Source: CAYSAQ01 sp964429235
GTDB taxonomy: Bacteria > Margulisbacteria > Riflemargulisbacteria > GWF2-35-9 > DYQY01
DNA length: 64,000 nucleotides
Assembly: GCA_964429235.1 (NCBI GenBank)
Contig: CAYSAQ010000007.1
Span: 1-64,000, forward strand
Direction of reading: 5' to 3'
A program made the position numbers and the translations under genes. Below are positions 16,201-25,108 of the stretch, piece after piece (position 1 is the stretch's first letter; every line of letters begins with the position of its first letter). Under the pieces are notes generated by a model. It searched no databases and was not told where the DNA came from. It saw only the letters and a list, made by a program, of their open reading frames with translations.

Positions 16201-17481
16201 TTATGCTTTTTTTAAAGCCTGTTCTATATCTGCAAGAATGTCATCAATATGTTCAATGCCAACAGATAGTCTTATCAAATCTTCAGTGATTCCAGCTGCT
16301 TCTTGATTCTCTTTGCTTAGCTGAGAATGTGTAGTGCTAGCAGGATGAATAGCCAAGCTTTTTGCATCGCCAACATTTGCACAATGAGCAAAGATATCTA
16401 AGCCTTCAATAAATTTTGAGCCAGCTTTTAATCCACCTTTAATTCCAAAAACAACCATTCCGCCAAAGCCTTTTTTGAAGTACTTTTTAGCAAGCTTATG
16501 GTCTTTGTCAGACTCCAGCCCTGGATATTTTACCCAAGCAACCTTTGGATGCTTTTTAAGTACTTTCGCAACAGATAAAGCATTTTCACTATGTCGTTCT
16601 ACTCTTAATGCTAGAGTTTCTAGTCCTTGTAAGAATATCCATGCATTATCTGGAGAGATAGCTGCACCAAGATTCCTTAGCGGAACTAACCTCATTCTAA
16701 GAGCGAATGCTACAGGGTTTAGAGGTCCAAGATCGTGAGCATATCTTAATCCATGATAGCTGTTATCTGGTTCGTTAAATAAGGTGAATTTTGGATCAGT
16801 CCAATCGAACTTACCAGAATCTACAACAACTCCACCAACACCAGCACCATGTCCGCCAATCCACTTTGTAAGTGAATGGATAACTATATCTGCACCATGT
16901 TCAATCGGTCTGAAAAGATAAGGTGTAGTAAAAGTTGAATCTAGTGCAAACGGTAGATTATACTTGTGTGCCACATCTGCAATTGCTTGATAATCTATAA
17001 CATCAAGAGCAGGGTTGCCGATAGTTTCAGCATAAACCAGTCTAGTGTTCTCATTAATCTTTGCTTCAAAGTTTGCAGGATCACTTGGATCTACCAAATG
17101 TACCTTAATGCCATACTTTGGCAAAATGTCATTGAACATTGTGTAAGTTCCACCATATAGATTGTTGGCGGCTACTACTTCGTTTCCTTGTTCACATACA
17201 TTCAGAACAGTGTAATAAATAGCAGATGTTCCCGATGCTAATGCTACCGCAGCAGCACCACCTTCTATCGCAGCAATTCTTTTTTCTAACACATCTTGAG
17301 TCGGGTTACCTAGTCTTGTGTAGATGTTGCCCAATTCTTTTAATGCAAATAAATCTGAAGCCTGTTTTGTTGAGTCAAACTTATATGCAGATGTTCTATG
17401 CACAGGAACCTGAATAGAGTTGTTGCTTTCATCTTTTGCTCCGTGTAGTGCTAGTGTTTCTAATTTATAATCTTTTGTCAT
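16201..17481 (-). CDS. metY: O-acetylhomoserine/O-acetylserine sulfhydrylase
   Basis: 426 residues of the Cys/Met-metabolism PLP family. SGTSAIYYTVLN, YGGTY and the PLP lysine in IHSLTKWIGGHG are visible. The length and the insert after the PLP lysine match MetY (O-acetylhomoserine sulfhydrylase) better than MetB/MetC at about 380. It would make homocysteine from sulfide. GGAGGAAAT precedes the ATG. It lies between cysK and nifS in one sulfur operon. Confidence 0.88.
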   Translation of the reverse strand: MTKDYKLETLALHGAKDESNNSIQVPVHRTSAYKFDSTKQASDLFALKELGNIYTRLGNPTQDVLEKRIAAIEGGAAAVALASGTSAIYYTVLNVCEQGNEVVAANNLYGGTYTMFNDILPKYGIKVHLVDPSDPANFEAKINENTRLVYAETIGNPALDVIDYQAIADVAHKYNLPFALDSTFTTPYLFRPIEHGADIVIHSLTKWIGGHGAGVGGVVVDSGKFDWTDPKFTLFNEPDNSYHGLRYAHDLGPLNPVAFALRMRLVPLRNLGAAISPDNAWIFLQGLETLALRVERHSENALSVAKVLKKHPKVAWVKYPGLESDKDHKLAKKYFKKGFGGMVVFGIKGGLKAGSKFIEGLDIFAHCANVGDAKSLAIHPASTTHSQLSKENQEAAGITEDLIRLSVGIEHIDDILADIEQALKKA

Positions 17482-17551
17482 TTTTATTTCCTCCTATTTT
17501 TATGGCTCCATTAATCTCCGATATGCCTGCCTAGTATGTAGGTCATTCAGA

Positions 17552-17604
17552 GGCTCCCTCGATGAGGGAGCTGTCCAGCACTTCTGTGCGGACTGAGGGA
17601 GCTT
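17552..17604. repeat. Double-hairpin intergenic element, copy E
   Basis: GCTCCCTC-GAT-GAGGGAGC, then TGTCC-AGCAC..GTGC-GGACT, then GAGGGAGCTT. The final TT are bases of the cysK stop codon (minus strand, 17603-17605), so the element begins inside the stop codon. Confidence 0.7.
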
Positions 17605-18526
17605 AACTCTCAAATAACCATGTGCTCAAGTATCTTTCACCAGAGTCACAAGTAATGCAGACAATTGTTTTCCCTTTGTTTTCTTTCCTCTTGGCTATTT
17701 CTATCGCTGCGTATAGTATCGCGCCAGAGGAGATTCCCATCAGGATTCCTTCTTCTTTTGCTGCCCTTTGTGCAGTTTTGCCAGCCTGCTCATCTGTAAC
17801 CTTAAATACTTCATCAGCTAAGCTAACATCTAGGTTCTCGGGAATAAACCCAGCACCAATCCCTTGTATTTTGTGTGGACCAGGAGCACCTCCAGATATT
17901 ACAGGAGAGCCTTCTGGTTCTACAGCTACGGCAATTAGTGATGATTTCTTTTTCTTTAACGCATCAGAAACTCCAGTGAGCGTTCCACCAGTTCCAACAC
18001 CAGCTACAAAGATATCAATCTTCCCATCGGTATCACGCCAGATTTCTTCTGCGGTTGTTTTTCTATGAACTTCAGGATTGGCAGGGTTGTTAAATTGTTG
18101 AGGCATAAAAGAACCAGGATTTTCTTTCTGTATCTCTGCTGCTTTATCAATAGCGCCCTTCATTCCTGCAGATCCAGGTGTAAGTACCAGCTCCGCACCG
18201 AGAGCTTTTAAAAGTTTTCTTCTTTCAATACTCATTGTATCAGGCATTGTTAGGATAATTCTATAGCCCTTAACTGCTGCTGCATAAGCAAGAGCAATAC
18301 CAGTGTTTCCACTAGTAGGCTCGACAATCAATCCACCAGTTTTAAGAGAACCATCAGCTTCAGCTGCTTCAATCATTGCTTTTCCAATTCTATCTTTTAC
18401 ACTTGCCATAGGGTTAAAGAACTCTAGTTTTGCATATACATTTGCACCAGCTCCCTCAGTAAGTTTATTAATCTTCACTAAAGGTGTGTTTCCTACTAAA
18501 TCTAAAATATTATTTGCTACATTCAT
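17603..18526 (-). CDS. cysK: Cysteine synthase A
   Basis: 307 residues. The PLP lysine lies in NPMASVKDRIGKAMI; EPTSGNTGIALA is the substrate loop and GTGGTLTGV binds phosphate. It condenses O-acetylserine with sulfide. AGGAG precedes the ATG. Second gene of the rrf2 operon, supplying cysteine to the desulfurase encoded downstream. CysK is favoured over CysM by overall motif agreement. Confidence 0.94.
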   Translation of the reverse strand: MNVANNILDLVGNTPLVKINKLTEGAGANVYAKLEFFNPMASVKDRIGKAMIEAAEADGSLKTGGLIVEPTSGNTGIALAYAAAVKGYRIILTMPDTMSIERRKLLKALGAELVLTPGSAGMKGAIDKAAEIQKENPGSFMPQQFNNPANPEVHRKTTAEEIWRDTDGKIDIFVAGVGTGGTLTGVSDALKKKKSSLIAVAVEPEGSPVISGGAPGPHKIQGIGAGFIPENLDVSLADEVFKVTDEQAGKTAQRAAKEEGILMGISSGAILYAAIEIAKRKENKGKTIVCITCDSGERYLSTWLFES

Positions 18527-18550
18527 CTCAGGTCTCCTTTTCTTTATAGT

Positions 18551-18590
18551 CTCCCCTAATAGGGGAGATGTCCTTTAGGACAGAAGGGTC
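18551..18590 (+). repeat. Double-hairpin intergenic element, copy F
   Basis: CTCCCC-TAAT-GGGGAG, then TGTCC-TTTA-GGACA, then GAAGGGTC. Its last bases overlap the rrf2 stop codon (TGA on the minus strand, 18589-18591). The first 22 bases equal those of copy C. Confidence 0.75.
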
Positions 18591-19026
18591 AAATAAAGTA
18601 CATTGCTTCTGGTTGTTTTTCTTTGTATTTTTTAACAAGTTCATCAAGCTTTTTGTTCTTTAAAAAATCATTCGACATAGTATTAAGCTCTACCCATAAG
18701 TCCCTAGTGGAACAAGTGTTGTTTATTTTGCAAGAATCAGGATTATCCACACAGGCTATTTCCCATAATTGTCCTTGTAAGCTTCTGAACAGCTCATACA
18801 GGCTTATATCCTTTGGATCTTTTATAAGGCGATATCCTCCATTGTTGCCACGAGCCGACTGCAGAATATTCAGCGGCTTTAGTAGCGACACTATCTGCTC
18901 TAAGTATTTAACTGAAATATTTTCTTTAGTAGCAACTTCTTTTAGCGAAATACTACCTTTTTCAGGGTAAGCACCGAGATATGTTACAAACCTTAAACCG
19001 TATCTTAATTTTGTCGATATTTTCAT
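18589..19026 (-). CDS. Rrf2-family regulator (IscR/CymR type)
   Basis: 145 residues. The N-terminal winged HTH contains SLKEVATKENISVKYLEQI and GNNGGYRLIKDP. Cysteines C92, C99 and C105 (spacing x6, x5) resemble the IscR cluster ligands C92, C98, C104, so an Fe-S sensor is likely. It heads the cysK-metY-nifS-nifU operon and so probably autoregulates sulfur assimilation and cluster assembly. A consensus promoter lies immediately upstream. The terminal YFI and missing hydrophobic tail do not distinguish IscR from CymR. Confidence 0.88.
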   Translation of the reverse strand: MKISTKLRYGLRFVTYLGAYPEKGSISLKEVATKENISVKYLEQIVSLLKPLNILQSARGNNGGYRLIKDPKDISLYELFRSLQGQLWEIACVDNPDSCKINNTCSTRDLWVELNTMSNDFLKNKKLDELVKKYKEKQPEAMYFI

Positions 19027-19054
19027 TTCATACCATCCCTATTGTTTTTGTATG

Positions 19055-19083
19055 ATTATATGTGCTAGAATTTCCAAAGTCAA
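19055..19083 (-). promoter_or_regulatory. Promoter of the rrf2-cysK-metY-nifSU operon
   Basis: On the minus strand TTGACT (19083-19078), a 17-nt spacer and a perfect TATAAT (19060-19055). The leader to the rrf2 ATG is about 20 nt. Confidence 0.75.
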
Positions 19084-19131
19084 CAAAAAGTTTTCATAAA
19101 TTCGGAAAACGCTGTTGGAAAGGAGGCTGCT

Positions 19132-20157
19132 ATGAAAAAGTTATTTGTATTAGCAATAGCAACAATAAATATATTAATAGGAGGTGCAGTTATGGGTAAA
19201 GAACAGTTAGCAACTTTTGCAGGTGGATGTTTCTGGTGTATGGAGCCACCTTTTAAACAATTAGAAGGAGTAATGGATGTTTTGCCTGGTTATATGGGTG
19301 GGCATGTAGTTAACCCTACTTATGAAGAAGTATCTGCTGGGCGCACAGGACATTTGGAGGTAGTGCGTATTAAGTATGATGATACAAAAGTATCTTATGA
19401 AACATTGCTTGATACTTTCTGGCAGCAGATAGACCCAACAGATGAAGGAGGGCAGTTTGCTGATAGAGGATCGCAATATGAGACAGTTATTTTTTATCAT
19501 GATAATGAACAGAAGGATTCAGCGAAGAAGTCTGTGAAAGCGCTTAATAAGTCTGGAAAGTTTAAGAAGAAAATAGCAACAGATATCATGAAAGCTGAAA
19601 TCTTTTATAAGGCAGAGAATTATCACATTGGTTATTATCTAAAGAACCCAGAAAGATATGATGCTTATAAAAAAGGATCAGGAAGAGCTGATTATATTAA
19701 GAAAACATGGCAGAAAGATGAGTATAAAAAGCCATCAGAGAAAGAGCTAAAGAAGAAGCTTTCTTCATTGCAATATGATGTAACCCAACAATGTAGTACA
19801 GAGCCAGCATTTGGCAACGAGTTCTGGAACAATAAGGCAGAAGGGATCTATGTAGATATCGTTTCTGGTGAGCCATTATTTAGCTCTACCGCTAAGTTTG
19901 ATTCTGGTACAGGTTGGCCAAGCTTCACCAAGCCTATTGCCGATGATAATGTTACAGAGCATACAGACACTCAATATGGAATGAAGAGGATAGAGGTTAA
20001 GAGTAGTCAAGCAGATACTCATCTTGGACATGTTTTTGATGATGGTCCGGGAGAAGATGGTTTGCGTTATTGCATCAATTCAGCTTCTCTAAGATTCATA
20101 GCAAAAGAAGATATGCTTAAAGAAGGTTATGGAGAGTATCTGTATTTGTTTGAGTAG
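19132..20157 (+). CDS. msrAB: Fused methionine sulfoxide reductase MsrA-MsrB
   Basis: 341 residues: signal-like N-terminus (1-20), MsrA domain with GGCFWCMEPPF (catalytic C33, C36), then MsrB domain from about 195 with TGWPSF and the catalytic RYCINSASLRF (C314). It repairs both epimers of methionine sulfoxide. AAGGAGG precedes ATG 19132. A second, ideal AGGAGG (19179-19184) sits 7 nt before an in-frame ATG at 19192, which would give a form lacking the signal peptide. MsrB lacks clear zinc CxxC pairs. Confidence 0.93.
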   Translation: MKKLFVLAIATINILIGGAVMGKEQLATFAGGCFWCMEPPFKQLEGVMDVLPGYMGGHVVNPTYEEVSAGRTGHLEVVRIKYDDTKVSYETLLDTFWQQIDPTDEGGQFADRGSQYETVIFYHDNEQKDSAKKSVKALNKSGKFKKKIATDIMKAEIFYKAENYHIGYYLKNPERYDAYKKGSGRADYIKKTWQKDEYKKPSEKELKKKLSSLQYDVTQQCSTEPAFGNEFWNNKAEGIYVDIVSGEPLFSSTAKFDSGTGWPSFTKPIADDNVTEHTDTQYGMKRIEVKSSQADTHLGHVFDDGPGEDGLRYCINSASLRFIAKEDMLKEGYGEYLYLFE

Positions 20158-21036
20158 CTATTTGCTGCTTACTTTAAAAGGATCGCTATCTGACCCCCAG
20201 TAGACACTCATATGAGGGAATGGTATTTCTATACCAAACTTATCAAAAGCTACTTTTAGGCGTTTGCGATATTCTCTGCCAACACCCCATTGTTCGATAG
20301 GTTTAGTTTTGATGCGTGCTTTGATTACCACAGCACTATCATCGAATTTATCTAAGCCAAAAACTTCTAGTGGTTCTACAATTTTATTTTTAAATTCAGG
20401 GTCTTTTTGTAGTTCTTCGCCAACGTTTTTCATTATTTCCATTACGTTATCTACATCCTCTTTATAAGCTACTCCAACATCAAAAATCATGGCTGACCAT
20501 TCATTTGTCATATTTGATAGTGAATTAATCTTTCCGTTTTGGAAGATATGGACTATTCCAGATAAGTCACGAAGAATGATTGTTCGAAGACCTATTTTTT
20601 CTACTAGTCCACCTGTTCCATTGATGATTGCGACATCACCAGTACGAATTTGATTTTCTAGTAAAATAAACATACCAGAAATCATGTCTCTTACTAGTTC
20701 TTGTGAGCCAAACCCAATAGCAACACCAAAGATTCCAGCTCCAGCAATAAGTGGCCCTACATCTATCCCTGCTTTTCCTAAAACAAAAACAATTATCATA
20801 GCCCAAATCACTATATCGCCAATGGCAACAATAATGCTGGCGAGAGTATCAATCCTTTTTGAAAACTCTGCTTTTTGCTTTTTGGAGATTCTTGCAGCAT
20901 TTTTCATAACAAGTTTTTTTACAGTTTTTGATAATATGCGTATAACCTTAAACGATATTATTGATAGTACAATTAATAACAAAAATTGAGGTAGTATCTC
21001 AATAAGGATAGGTGTGATTTTGTCTAGTATTTCCAT
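20158..21036 (-). CDS. MscS-family mechanosensitive channel
   Basis: 292 residues from ATG 21036; an earlier ATG at 21072 adds 12 unrelated residues. Three membrane segments are followed by the pore helix motif with AGAGIFGVAIGFGSQELVRDMISG and the beta domain (IRTGDVAIINGTGGLVEKIGLRTIILRD). It should release solutes on hypo-osmotic shock. Its stop codon directly abuts that of msrAB, converging with no spacer. The pair is typical of small MscS channels. Confidence 0.9.
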   Translation of the reverse strand: MEILDKITPILIEILPQFLLLIVLSIISFKVIRILSKTVKKLVMKNAARISKKQKAEFSKRIDTLASIIVAIGDIVIWAMIIVFVLGKAGIDVGPLIAGAGIFGVAIGFGSQELVRDMISGMFILLENQIRTGDVAIINGTGGLVEKIGLRTIILRDLSGIVHIFQNGKINSLSNMTNEWSAMIFDVGVAYKEDVDNVMEIMKNVGEELQKDPEFKNKIVEPLEVFGLDKFDDSAVVIKARIKTKPIEQWGVGREYRKRLKVAFDKFGIEIPFPHMSVYWGSDSDPFKVSSK

Positions 21037-21131
21037 AATATTAAGACTACTTGCTTCTTGGTATTTGTGCAAGTTTTCTGGTGGTTAGTGAAATTGGTGA
21101 GAATTTTTTGAAATACTTACGAAGTATATAT

Positions 21132-21443
21132 ATGAATTATAAAGTTATTAGTATTTCTGATTCCATTAGTATAAAACAGCGCCTAGGAAGGTTTGTTTTA
21201 AAGCCATTATTTTCTAAGCATCAAAAGCGCTTATTAGAATTACAAGAAGAGAAAGAAATGCTTGAGCAAATGAAGAATCTAGTTCGGAGAGGATTGAATG
21301 TAGCTAAACATTTTAAGCGCATTACCCCTGCTCAACATTCCTCAAGAATGAAACAACTTCAGCAGGACCCAATGTATTTTACAAAAGAGATTGATGCAGA
21401 GATAGAACTCATTAAAACTAAACTAAAGAAGCTTGATAAATAA
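21132..21443 (+). CDS. Hypothetical coiled-coil protein
   Basis: 103 residues from ATG 21132; a longer frame begins at 21051 but overlaps the mscS promoter region. Not recognised. It is highly charged with a likely coiled coil (LLELQEEKEMLEQMKNL and later helices) and no membrane segment. It is 45 nt upstream of the LEA-type lipoprotein gene. Start is uncertain because no clear ribosome site is present. Confidence 0.5.
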   Translation: MNYKVISISDSISIKQRLGRFVLKPLFSKHQKRLLELQEEKEMLEQMKNLVRRGLNVAKHFKRITPAQHSSRMKQLQQDPMYFTKEIDAEIELIKTKLKKLDK

Positions 21444-21488
21444 ACCGAATTTGTAGTAGTCTGAAATAATAAAATAATGGAGGATATT

Positions 21489-22016
21489 ATGAAGAAATTA
21501 TTATTTGTTAGTTTATTTATGTTGTTAATGAGCTTGTTTTTAGTTTCTTGCGATGATATTAAAGCACCGGTAATTAATGTAACTGGCCATAAGGTTAGAG
21601 AAATTACTATTAAGAAGATAGTTGTAGATTTCTTTGTAGATGTAGAGAACCCAAATCATGTTGGAGCTGATAATGTTTATTTAGAATATGCACTTGATAT
21701 TAAGGGTCAAGAAATTATCGATATGAAATCAATTCCATTTTCTGTGCCAGCGAACTCAACAAAGAAGAATGTGATTCCAGTTGAGTTGAGATATGACGAT
21801 GTATTTAAATCAACATCTAAACTGATAGACCATGTGTCTGCGGGTAACAACACTGTTCCATATGGCTTGAGTGGTGCAGCAGTTGTTAATATTCTTGGGT
21901 TTGATTATAGGATACCGTTTGAGGCAGAAGGCGAACTTCCTTTGCCTGAAACAGACGAGATTTCTAATATTATATTAAGACAACTAGAGAAAATTAATAT
22001 CCCAGTTTCTTTTTAA
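21489..22016 (+). CDS. LEA14-like (LEA_2) lipoprotein
   Basis: 175 residues from ATG 21489, preceded by GGAGG. A lipobox LFLVSC places the lipidated Cys at about 21. The rest is an LEA_2/WHy-type beta-sandwich: EITIKKIVVDFFVDVENPN, then PFSVPANSTKKNVIPVEL. Such bacterial proteins are linked to desiccation or hypersensitive-type stress, without a defined activity. Likely anchored in a membrane facing the periplasm. Possibly cotranscribed with the preceding coiled-coil gene. Confidence 0.78.
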   Translation: MKKLLFVSLFMLLMSLFLVSCDDIKAPVINVTGHKVREITIKKIVVDFFVDVENPNHVGADNVYLEYALDIKGQEIIDMKSIPFSVPANSTKKNVIPVELRYDDVFKSTSKLIDHVSAGNNTVPYGLSGAAVVNILGFDYRIPFEAEGELPLPETDEISNIILRQLEKINIPVSF

Positions 22017-22035
22017 GAAATGCTATGATGCCCTT

Positions 22036-22572
22036 ATGGCACTAAATTCTAGTATTCATAAAGTTAATTTACATATCTCAAATATGGATATCCATTATTA
22101 TGAGCAACATCTATTAACCATAGCTAAGCATCCATCAGAAACAGATCAACGGTTGATGGTGCGTCTGTTAGTGTTTGCTTTATATGCAACCGAGAATCTT
22201 GAGTTTGTAGATAATATTAGCAATCAAGATGAACCAGCTCTTTGTATAAAAGATATGACAGGTGCATTTGATTTATGGATAGAAGTTGGGATAGTTGATG
22301 AAAACAAAATCCGTAAAGCATGTCACAAGGCAAAAAAAGTAGTACTTATAACATATGGTTCAAAAGCAGACCATTGGTGGAAAAAGAATAGTAGAGACTT
22401 CGTTAAGAAAAACAATTTAGAGGTTATTAACTTACCTTACGATGCCACTAGTTTGTTGGCCAACATGGTTGATAAAAAGATCGAGATTACATGTCATATC
22501 GAGGATGGACACGTGCTTGTGGCAAGCGATGAAACCAACGTTGAAGTTGTTCCTGTTATTCTTCATAAATAG
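22036..22572 (+). CDS. YaeQ-family protein
   Basis: 178 residues matching YaeQ: SSIHKVNLHISNMDIHYYEQHLLTIAKHPSETDQRLMVRLL, then DLWIEVG, KAKKVVLITYG and a small terminal domain. The fold resembles PD-(D/E)XK nucleases and the ExxxQ..D..W.E residues are retained, but no activity is established. TATGAT lies 6 nt before the ATG with no ribosome site, so the mRNA may be leaderless. Confidence 0.82.
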   Translation: MALNSSIHKVNLHISNMDIHYYEQHLLTIAKHPSETDQRLMVRLLVFALYATENLEFVDNISNQDEPALCIKDMTGAFDLWIEVGIVDENKIRKACHKAKKVVLITYGSKADHWWKKNSRDFVKKNNLEVINLPYDATSLLANMVDKKIEITCHIEDGHVLVASDETNVEVVPVILHK

Positions 22573-22598
22573 TTAGCGAATATATTTGAAGGGATTAA

Positions 22599-22690
22599 TG
22601 GCGGAGAGTGAGAGATTCGAACTCTCGCGGCAGTAAAACCACCCTACAGATTTAGCAAACCCGCCCCTTCAGCCTCTTGGGTAACTCTCC
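22599..22690 (-). tRNA. tRNA-Ser(GCT)
   Basis: On the minus strand: acceptor GGAGAGT pairs with ACTCTCC, discriminator G, encoded CCA. The anticodon loop TTGCTAA gives GCT (22656-22654), and a long variable arm, typical of tRNA-Ser, precedes the T arm GAGAGTTCGAATCTCTC. Reads AGC/AGU codons. Confidence 0.95.
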
Positions 22691-22817
22691 AAACCTTAAA
22701 ATTGTAATGAATATTATATCTGGTAAAATGATAAGCGTCTATAAGGGATAAATAACTGAAATTATTGGACTATCTCTTCCGATATATTATTAGAGAAAAG
22801 GAAGAGAGCCAAATTTC

Positions 22818-23990
22818 ATGAGGAATAAAATGATTTCGTTATCAATGATTAATAAAAATAGTTTGATTATGGAAAGAAAAGAAGACGCTGTTGTTGGGAA
22901 AGCTAAGTACAATATGTGGTATAGCTATAACGATGATTCCATATCTAATATCCCTCGTTTTTCAGAGCTAAGCAATGTCCTAAAAGACGGAGCACCTTAC
23001 AGATATGAACACACAGAGTATATGCTACAAAGCTTATATTTGTTGATGGGAGTAGAGGGTAAGTCAGAAAAAGAATGTTATGAGATGTTTGTTGCTGGTA
23101 GAGGTAATAATGACGAACAATATATGACTCCGGAGCAATTCACGACACTTAGCGAATTAGCAAAGGACGCCCTTTCAACTTCACAAGATTTTCGTTTTTT
23201 TGAACATATAGTTGCAACACATGACATCGGTTGTATATATGGGGAATCAAGACATTTTATTAAGAGCGGTGAGATGAGTGTAGATATCTTCCCATCTTTA
23301 GGCTATAGCAAAGATTTTACAGAGCTAGCTAGGGTTGTTAACGGCAACCATTCATTATTTGGAGATGTCTTGTTGGGAGAGGGCACCCCCTCCTTTGCTA
23401 TTGATGTTTATAATAAGTTAGAGACCATCTCTAATCACTTAGATAAAGATTCTGACTATGCATGGAAACTATTATACCTACTTAATGTTTTAGATATCCA
23501 TGGTGCATATATTGGATATATGACAGACGAGAAACTAGAAGATATGAATCTCATGAAAGACATAGAGTCTTTAGAGAAATTAGACCATGACTGGATAGCT
23601 ATGAGGGCAAAACTTTTTGATATTAGTGATGATAGTCAATTTGTCCCTGCTTTTAAGGATGTGTATTTGCAATATGTCTTTAATAGAACAAAAGCAATGC
23701 CGGAGAAAGAAGCTATAGAGATGCATAATAAATTGGCGTTATTTAATGAGAAGTTAAAAAAAGAGCTTCCAGACCAGTATTCGTTTATTACATTTAAGTC
23801 AGGTAAGGACCATAATCTATCTGTTATGAGCATGTTCGTTGATAATGAACCAAATATCGAGTATTCGAAAGTGGAACAATTATCGGAGAGTGAAGATGGA
23901 ACGACGGCGTTGTATAAAGGAACATTCTCAGGGTTTTCATTTACAATAACCAATGATGGCTATTTAGAAATAGACGATACCGTCTTTTAG
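22818..23990 (+). CDS. HD-domain-like hydrolase, unknown role
   Basis: 390 residues, no close family recognised. Metal-site spacing fits the HD superfamily: H65 (YRYEHTEYM), H135-D136 (VATHDIG), H178 (NGNHSLFG) and D216 (LLNVLDIHG), all within helices. HD proteins are phosphohydrolases acting on nucleotides or second messengers. The C-terminal 120 residues form a separate alpha/beta part ending in a beta-rich segment (GTFSGFSFTITNDGYLEI). It is monocistronic behind tRNA-Ser and its stop overlaps the ribD end by 4 nt, converging. Confidence 0.6.
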   Translation: MRNKMISLSMINKNSLIMERKEDAVVGKAKYNMWYSYNDDSISNIPRFSELSNVLKDGAPYRYEHTEYMLQSLYLLMGVEGKSEKECYEMFVAGRGNNDEQYMTPEQFTTLSELAKDALSTSQDFRFFEHIVATHDIGCIYGESRHFIKSGEMSVDIFPSLGYSKDFTELARVVNGNHSLFGDVLLGEGTPSFAIDVYNKLETISNHLDKDSDYAWKLLYLLNVLDIHGAYIGYMTDEKLEDMNLMKDIESLEKLDHDWIAMRAKLFDISDDSQFVPAFKDVYLQYVFNRTKAMPEKEAIEMHNKLALFNEKLKKELPDQYSFITFKSGKDHNLSVMSMFVDNEPNIEYSKVEQLSESEDGTTALYKGTFSGFSFTITNDGYLEIDDTVF

Positions 23991-25108
23991 AATCTGTTAA
24001 GTAAATAATCAGCCATTATGTCTTGGCCAAAAGTTCTCGATTCTTTTAATGTAATCTTAAATGGAAATTCAATGTACTCATGTCTTAGTTTGAACATTGG
24101 TATCGCTCGTTCGTCATTCATGAGTCTTGGTGCAATAAATCTGACAAATCTATCAACAGAGTTGCTTTCCATGAATGATGAAGCTATTTGGCTCCCGCCT
24201 TCAACAAATACAGAATAAATTCCTAGTTGAGAGATTGCTTTAATCATTTGTTTAACATCAAACCCTTTATTGGTTATTTCTAGAAAAATAAATTCGCAGT
24301 TTGCTTCCTCAAGCACCTGAAGTTTCTTTTTGAATAGTTCTTTTTCATCTTCACCAACTGTTGCCGGGTCTTGAGTAATAAAGACTACTTTGTCTTTGCT
24401 TAAAAAGATGTTTGATTTCGGTGGAACCTGAAGGAAAGGATCTACTATAAGTTTCGTCCAATTGGCTTTTTTCTTTGTATGTCTAACCGTAAGGTGCGGG
24501 TTATCACTACATATAGTGCCAGCACCAACCAAGATAGCATCATGTTCAAAACGAAGTTGATGTACATATTCTCGGCTAAGGTCATTTGTTATCCATTTAC
24601 TATTCATAAAATAATCTGCAATTTTCCCATCTAATGTCGTGCCCAATTTTAATGTAATATAAGCTCGTTTATATTTGATATTTTTTATAAATGCTTGGTT
24701 TAGTTCTCTGGCTTCTTTTTCTAACACTCCGTACTCAGTCTCAACGCCTTCAGCTTTTAGAATATTTTCAGATTCGCTTACTAACGGGTTTGGATCTTTC
24801 ATTGCTATCACTATTTTTTTAATGCCTGCTGCGATAATAGCATCAGTACAAGGAGGTGTTTTTCCATGATGACAACATGGCTCAAGCGTTACATACATAG
24901 TGGCATCTTTTGCTTCTGCTCCAGCTTTTTCTAGAGCAACACGTTCTGCATGAAGTTCTCCATATTTCTTATGGAAACCAGTTGCTATTACTTTGTTGCC
25001 TTTTACGATTACAGCTCCCACCATAGGGTTTGGAGCTACAAGACCGGCTCCTTTTTTCGCAAGCGAAAGAGCTTTTGTCATATATTTGATGTCTGATTTA
25101 TTAGGCAT
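23987..25108 (-). CDS. ribD: Bifunctional riboflavin deaminase/reductase RibD
   Basis: 373 residues. The N-terminal deaminase domain has the zinc motifs HAERVAL and EPCCHHGKTPPCTDA; the C-terminal reductase domain begins around 148 with RAYITLKLGTTLDGKIA and contains FVEGGSQIASSFM. It carries out two consecutive steps of riboflavin synthesis. It overlaps rpe by 8 nt, forming an rpe-ribD operon. No other rib genes are in the window. Confidence 0.94.
   Translation of the reverse strand: MPNKSDIKYMTKALSLAKKGAGLVAPNPMVGAVIVKGNKVIATGFHKKYGELHAERVALEKAGAEAKDATMYVTLEPCCHHGKTPPCTDAIIAAGIKKIVIAMKDPNPLVSESENILKAEGVETEYGVLEKEARELNQAFIKNIKYKRAYITLKLGTTLDGKIADYFMNSKWITNDLSREYVHQLRFEHDAILVGAGTICSDNPHLTVRHTKKKANWTKLIVDPFLQVPPKSNIFLSKDKVVFITQDPATVGEDEKELFKKKLQVLEEANCEFIFLEITNKGFDVKQMIKAISQLGIYSVFVEGGSQIASSFMESNSVDRFVRFIAPRLMNDERAIPMFKLRHEYIEFPFKITLKESRTFGQDIMADYLLNRF

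Noticed and set aside
12364..18590. CRISPR array
   Set aside because: The repeats are palindromic, isolated in gene gaps and lack regular spacers.
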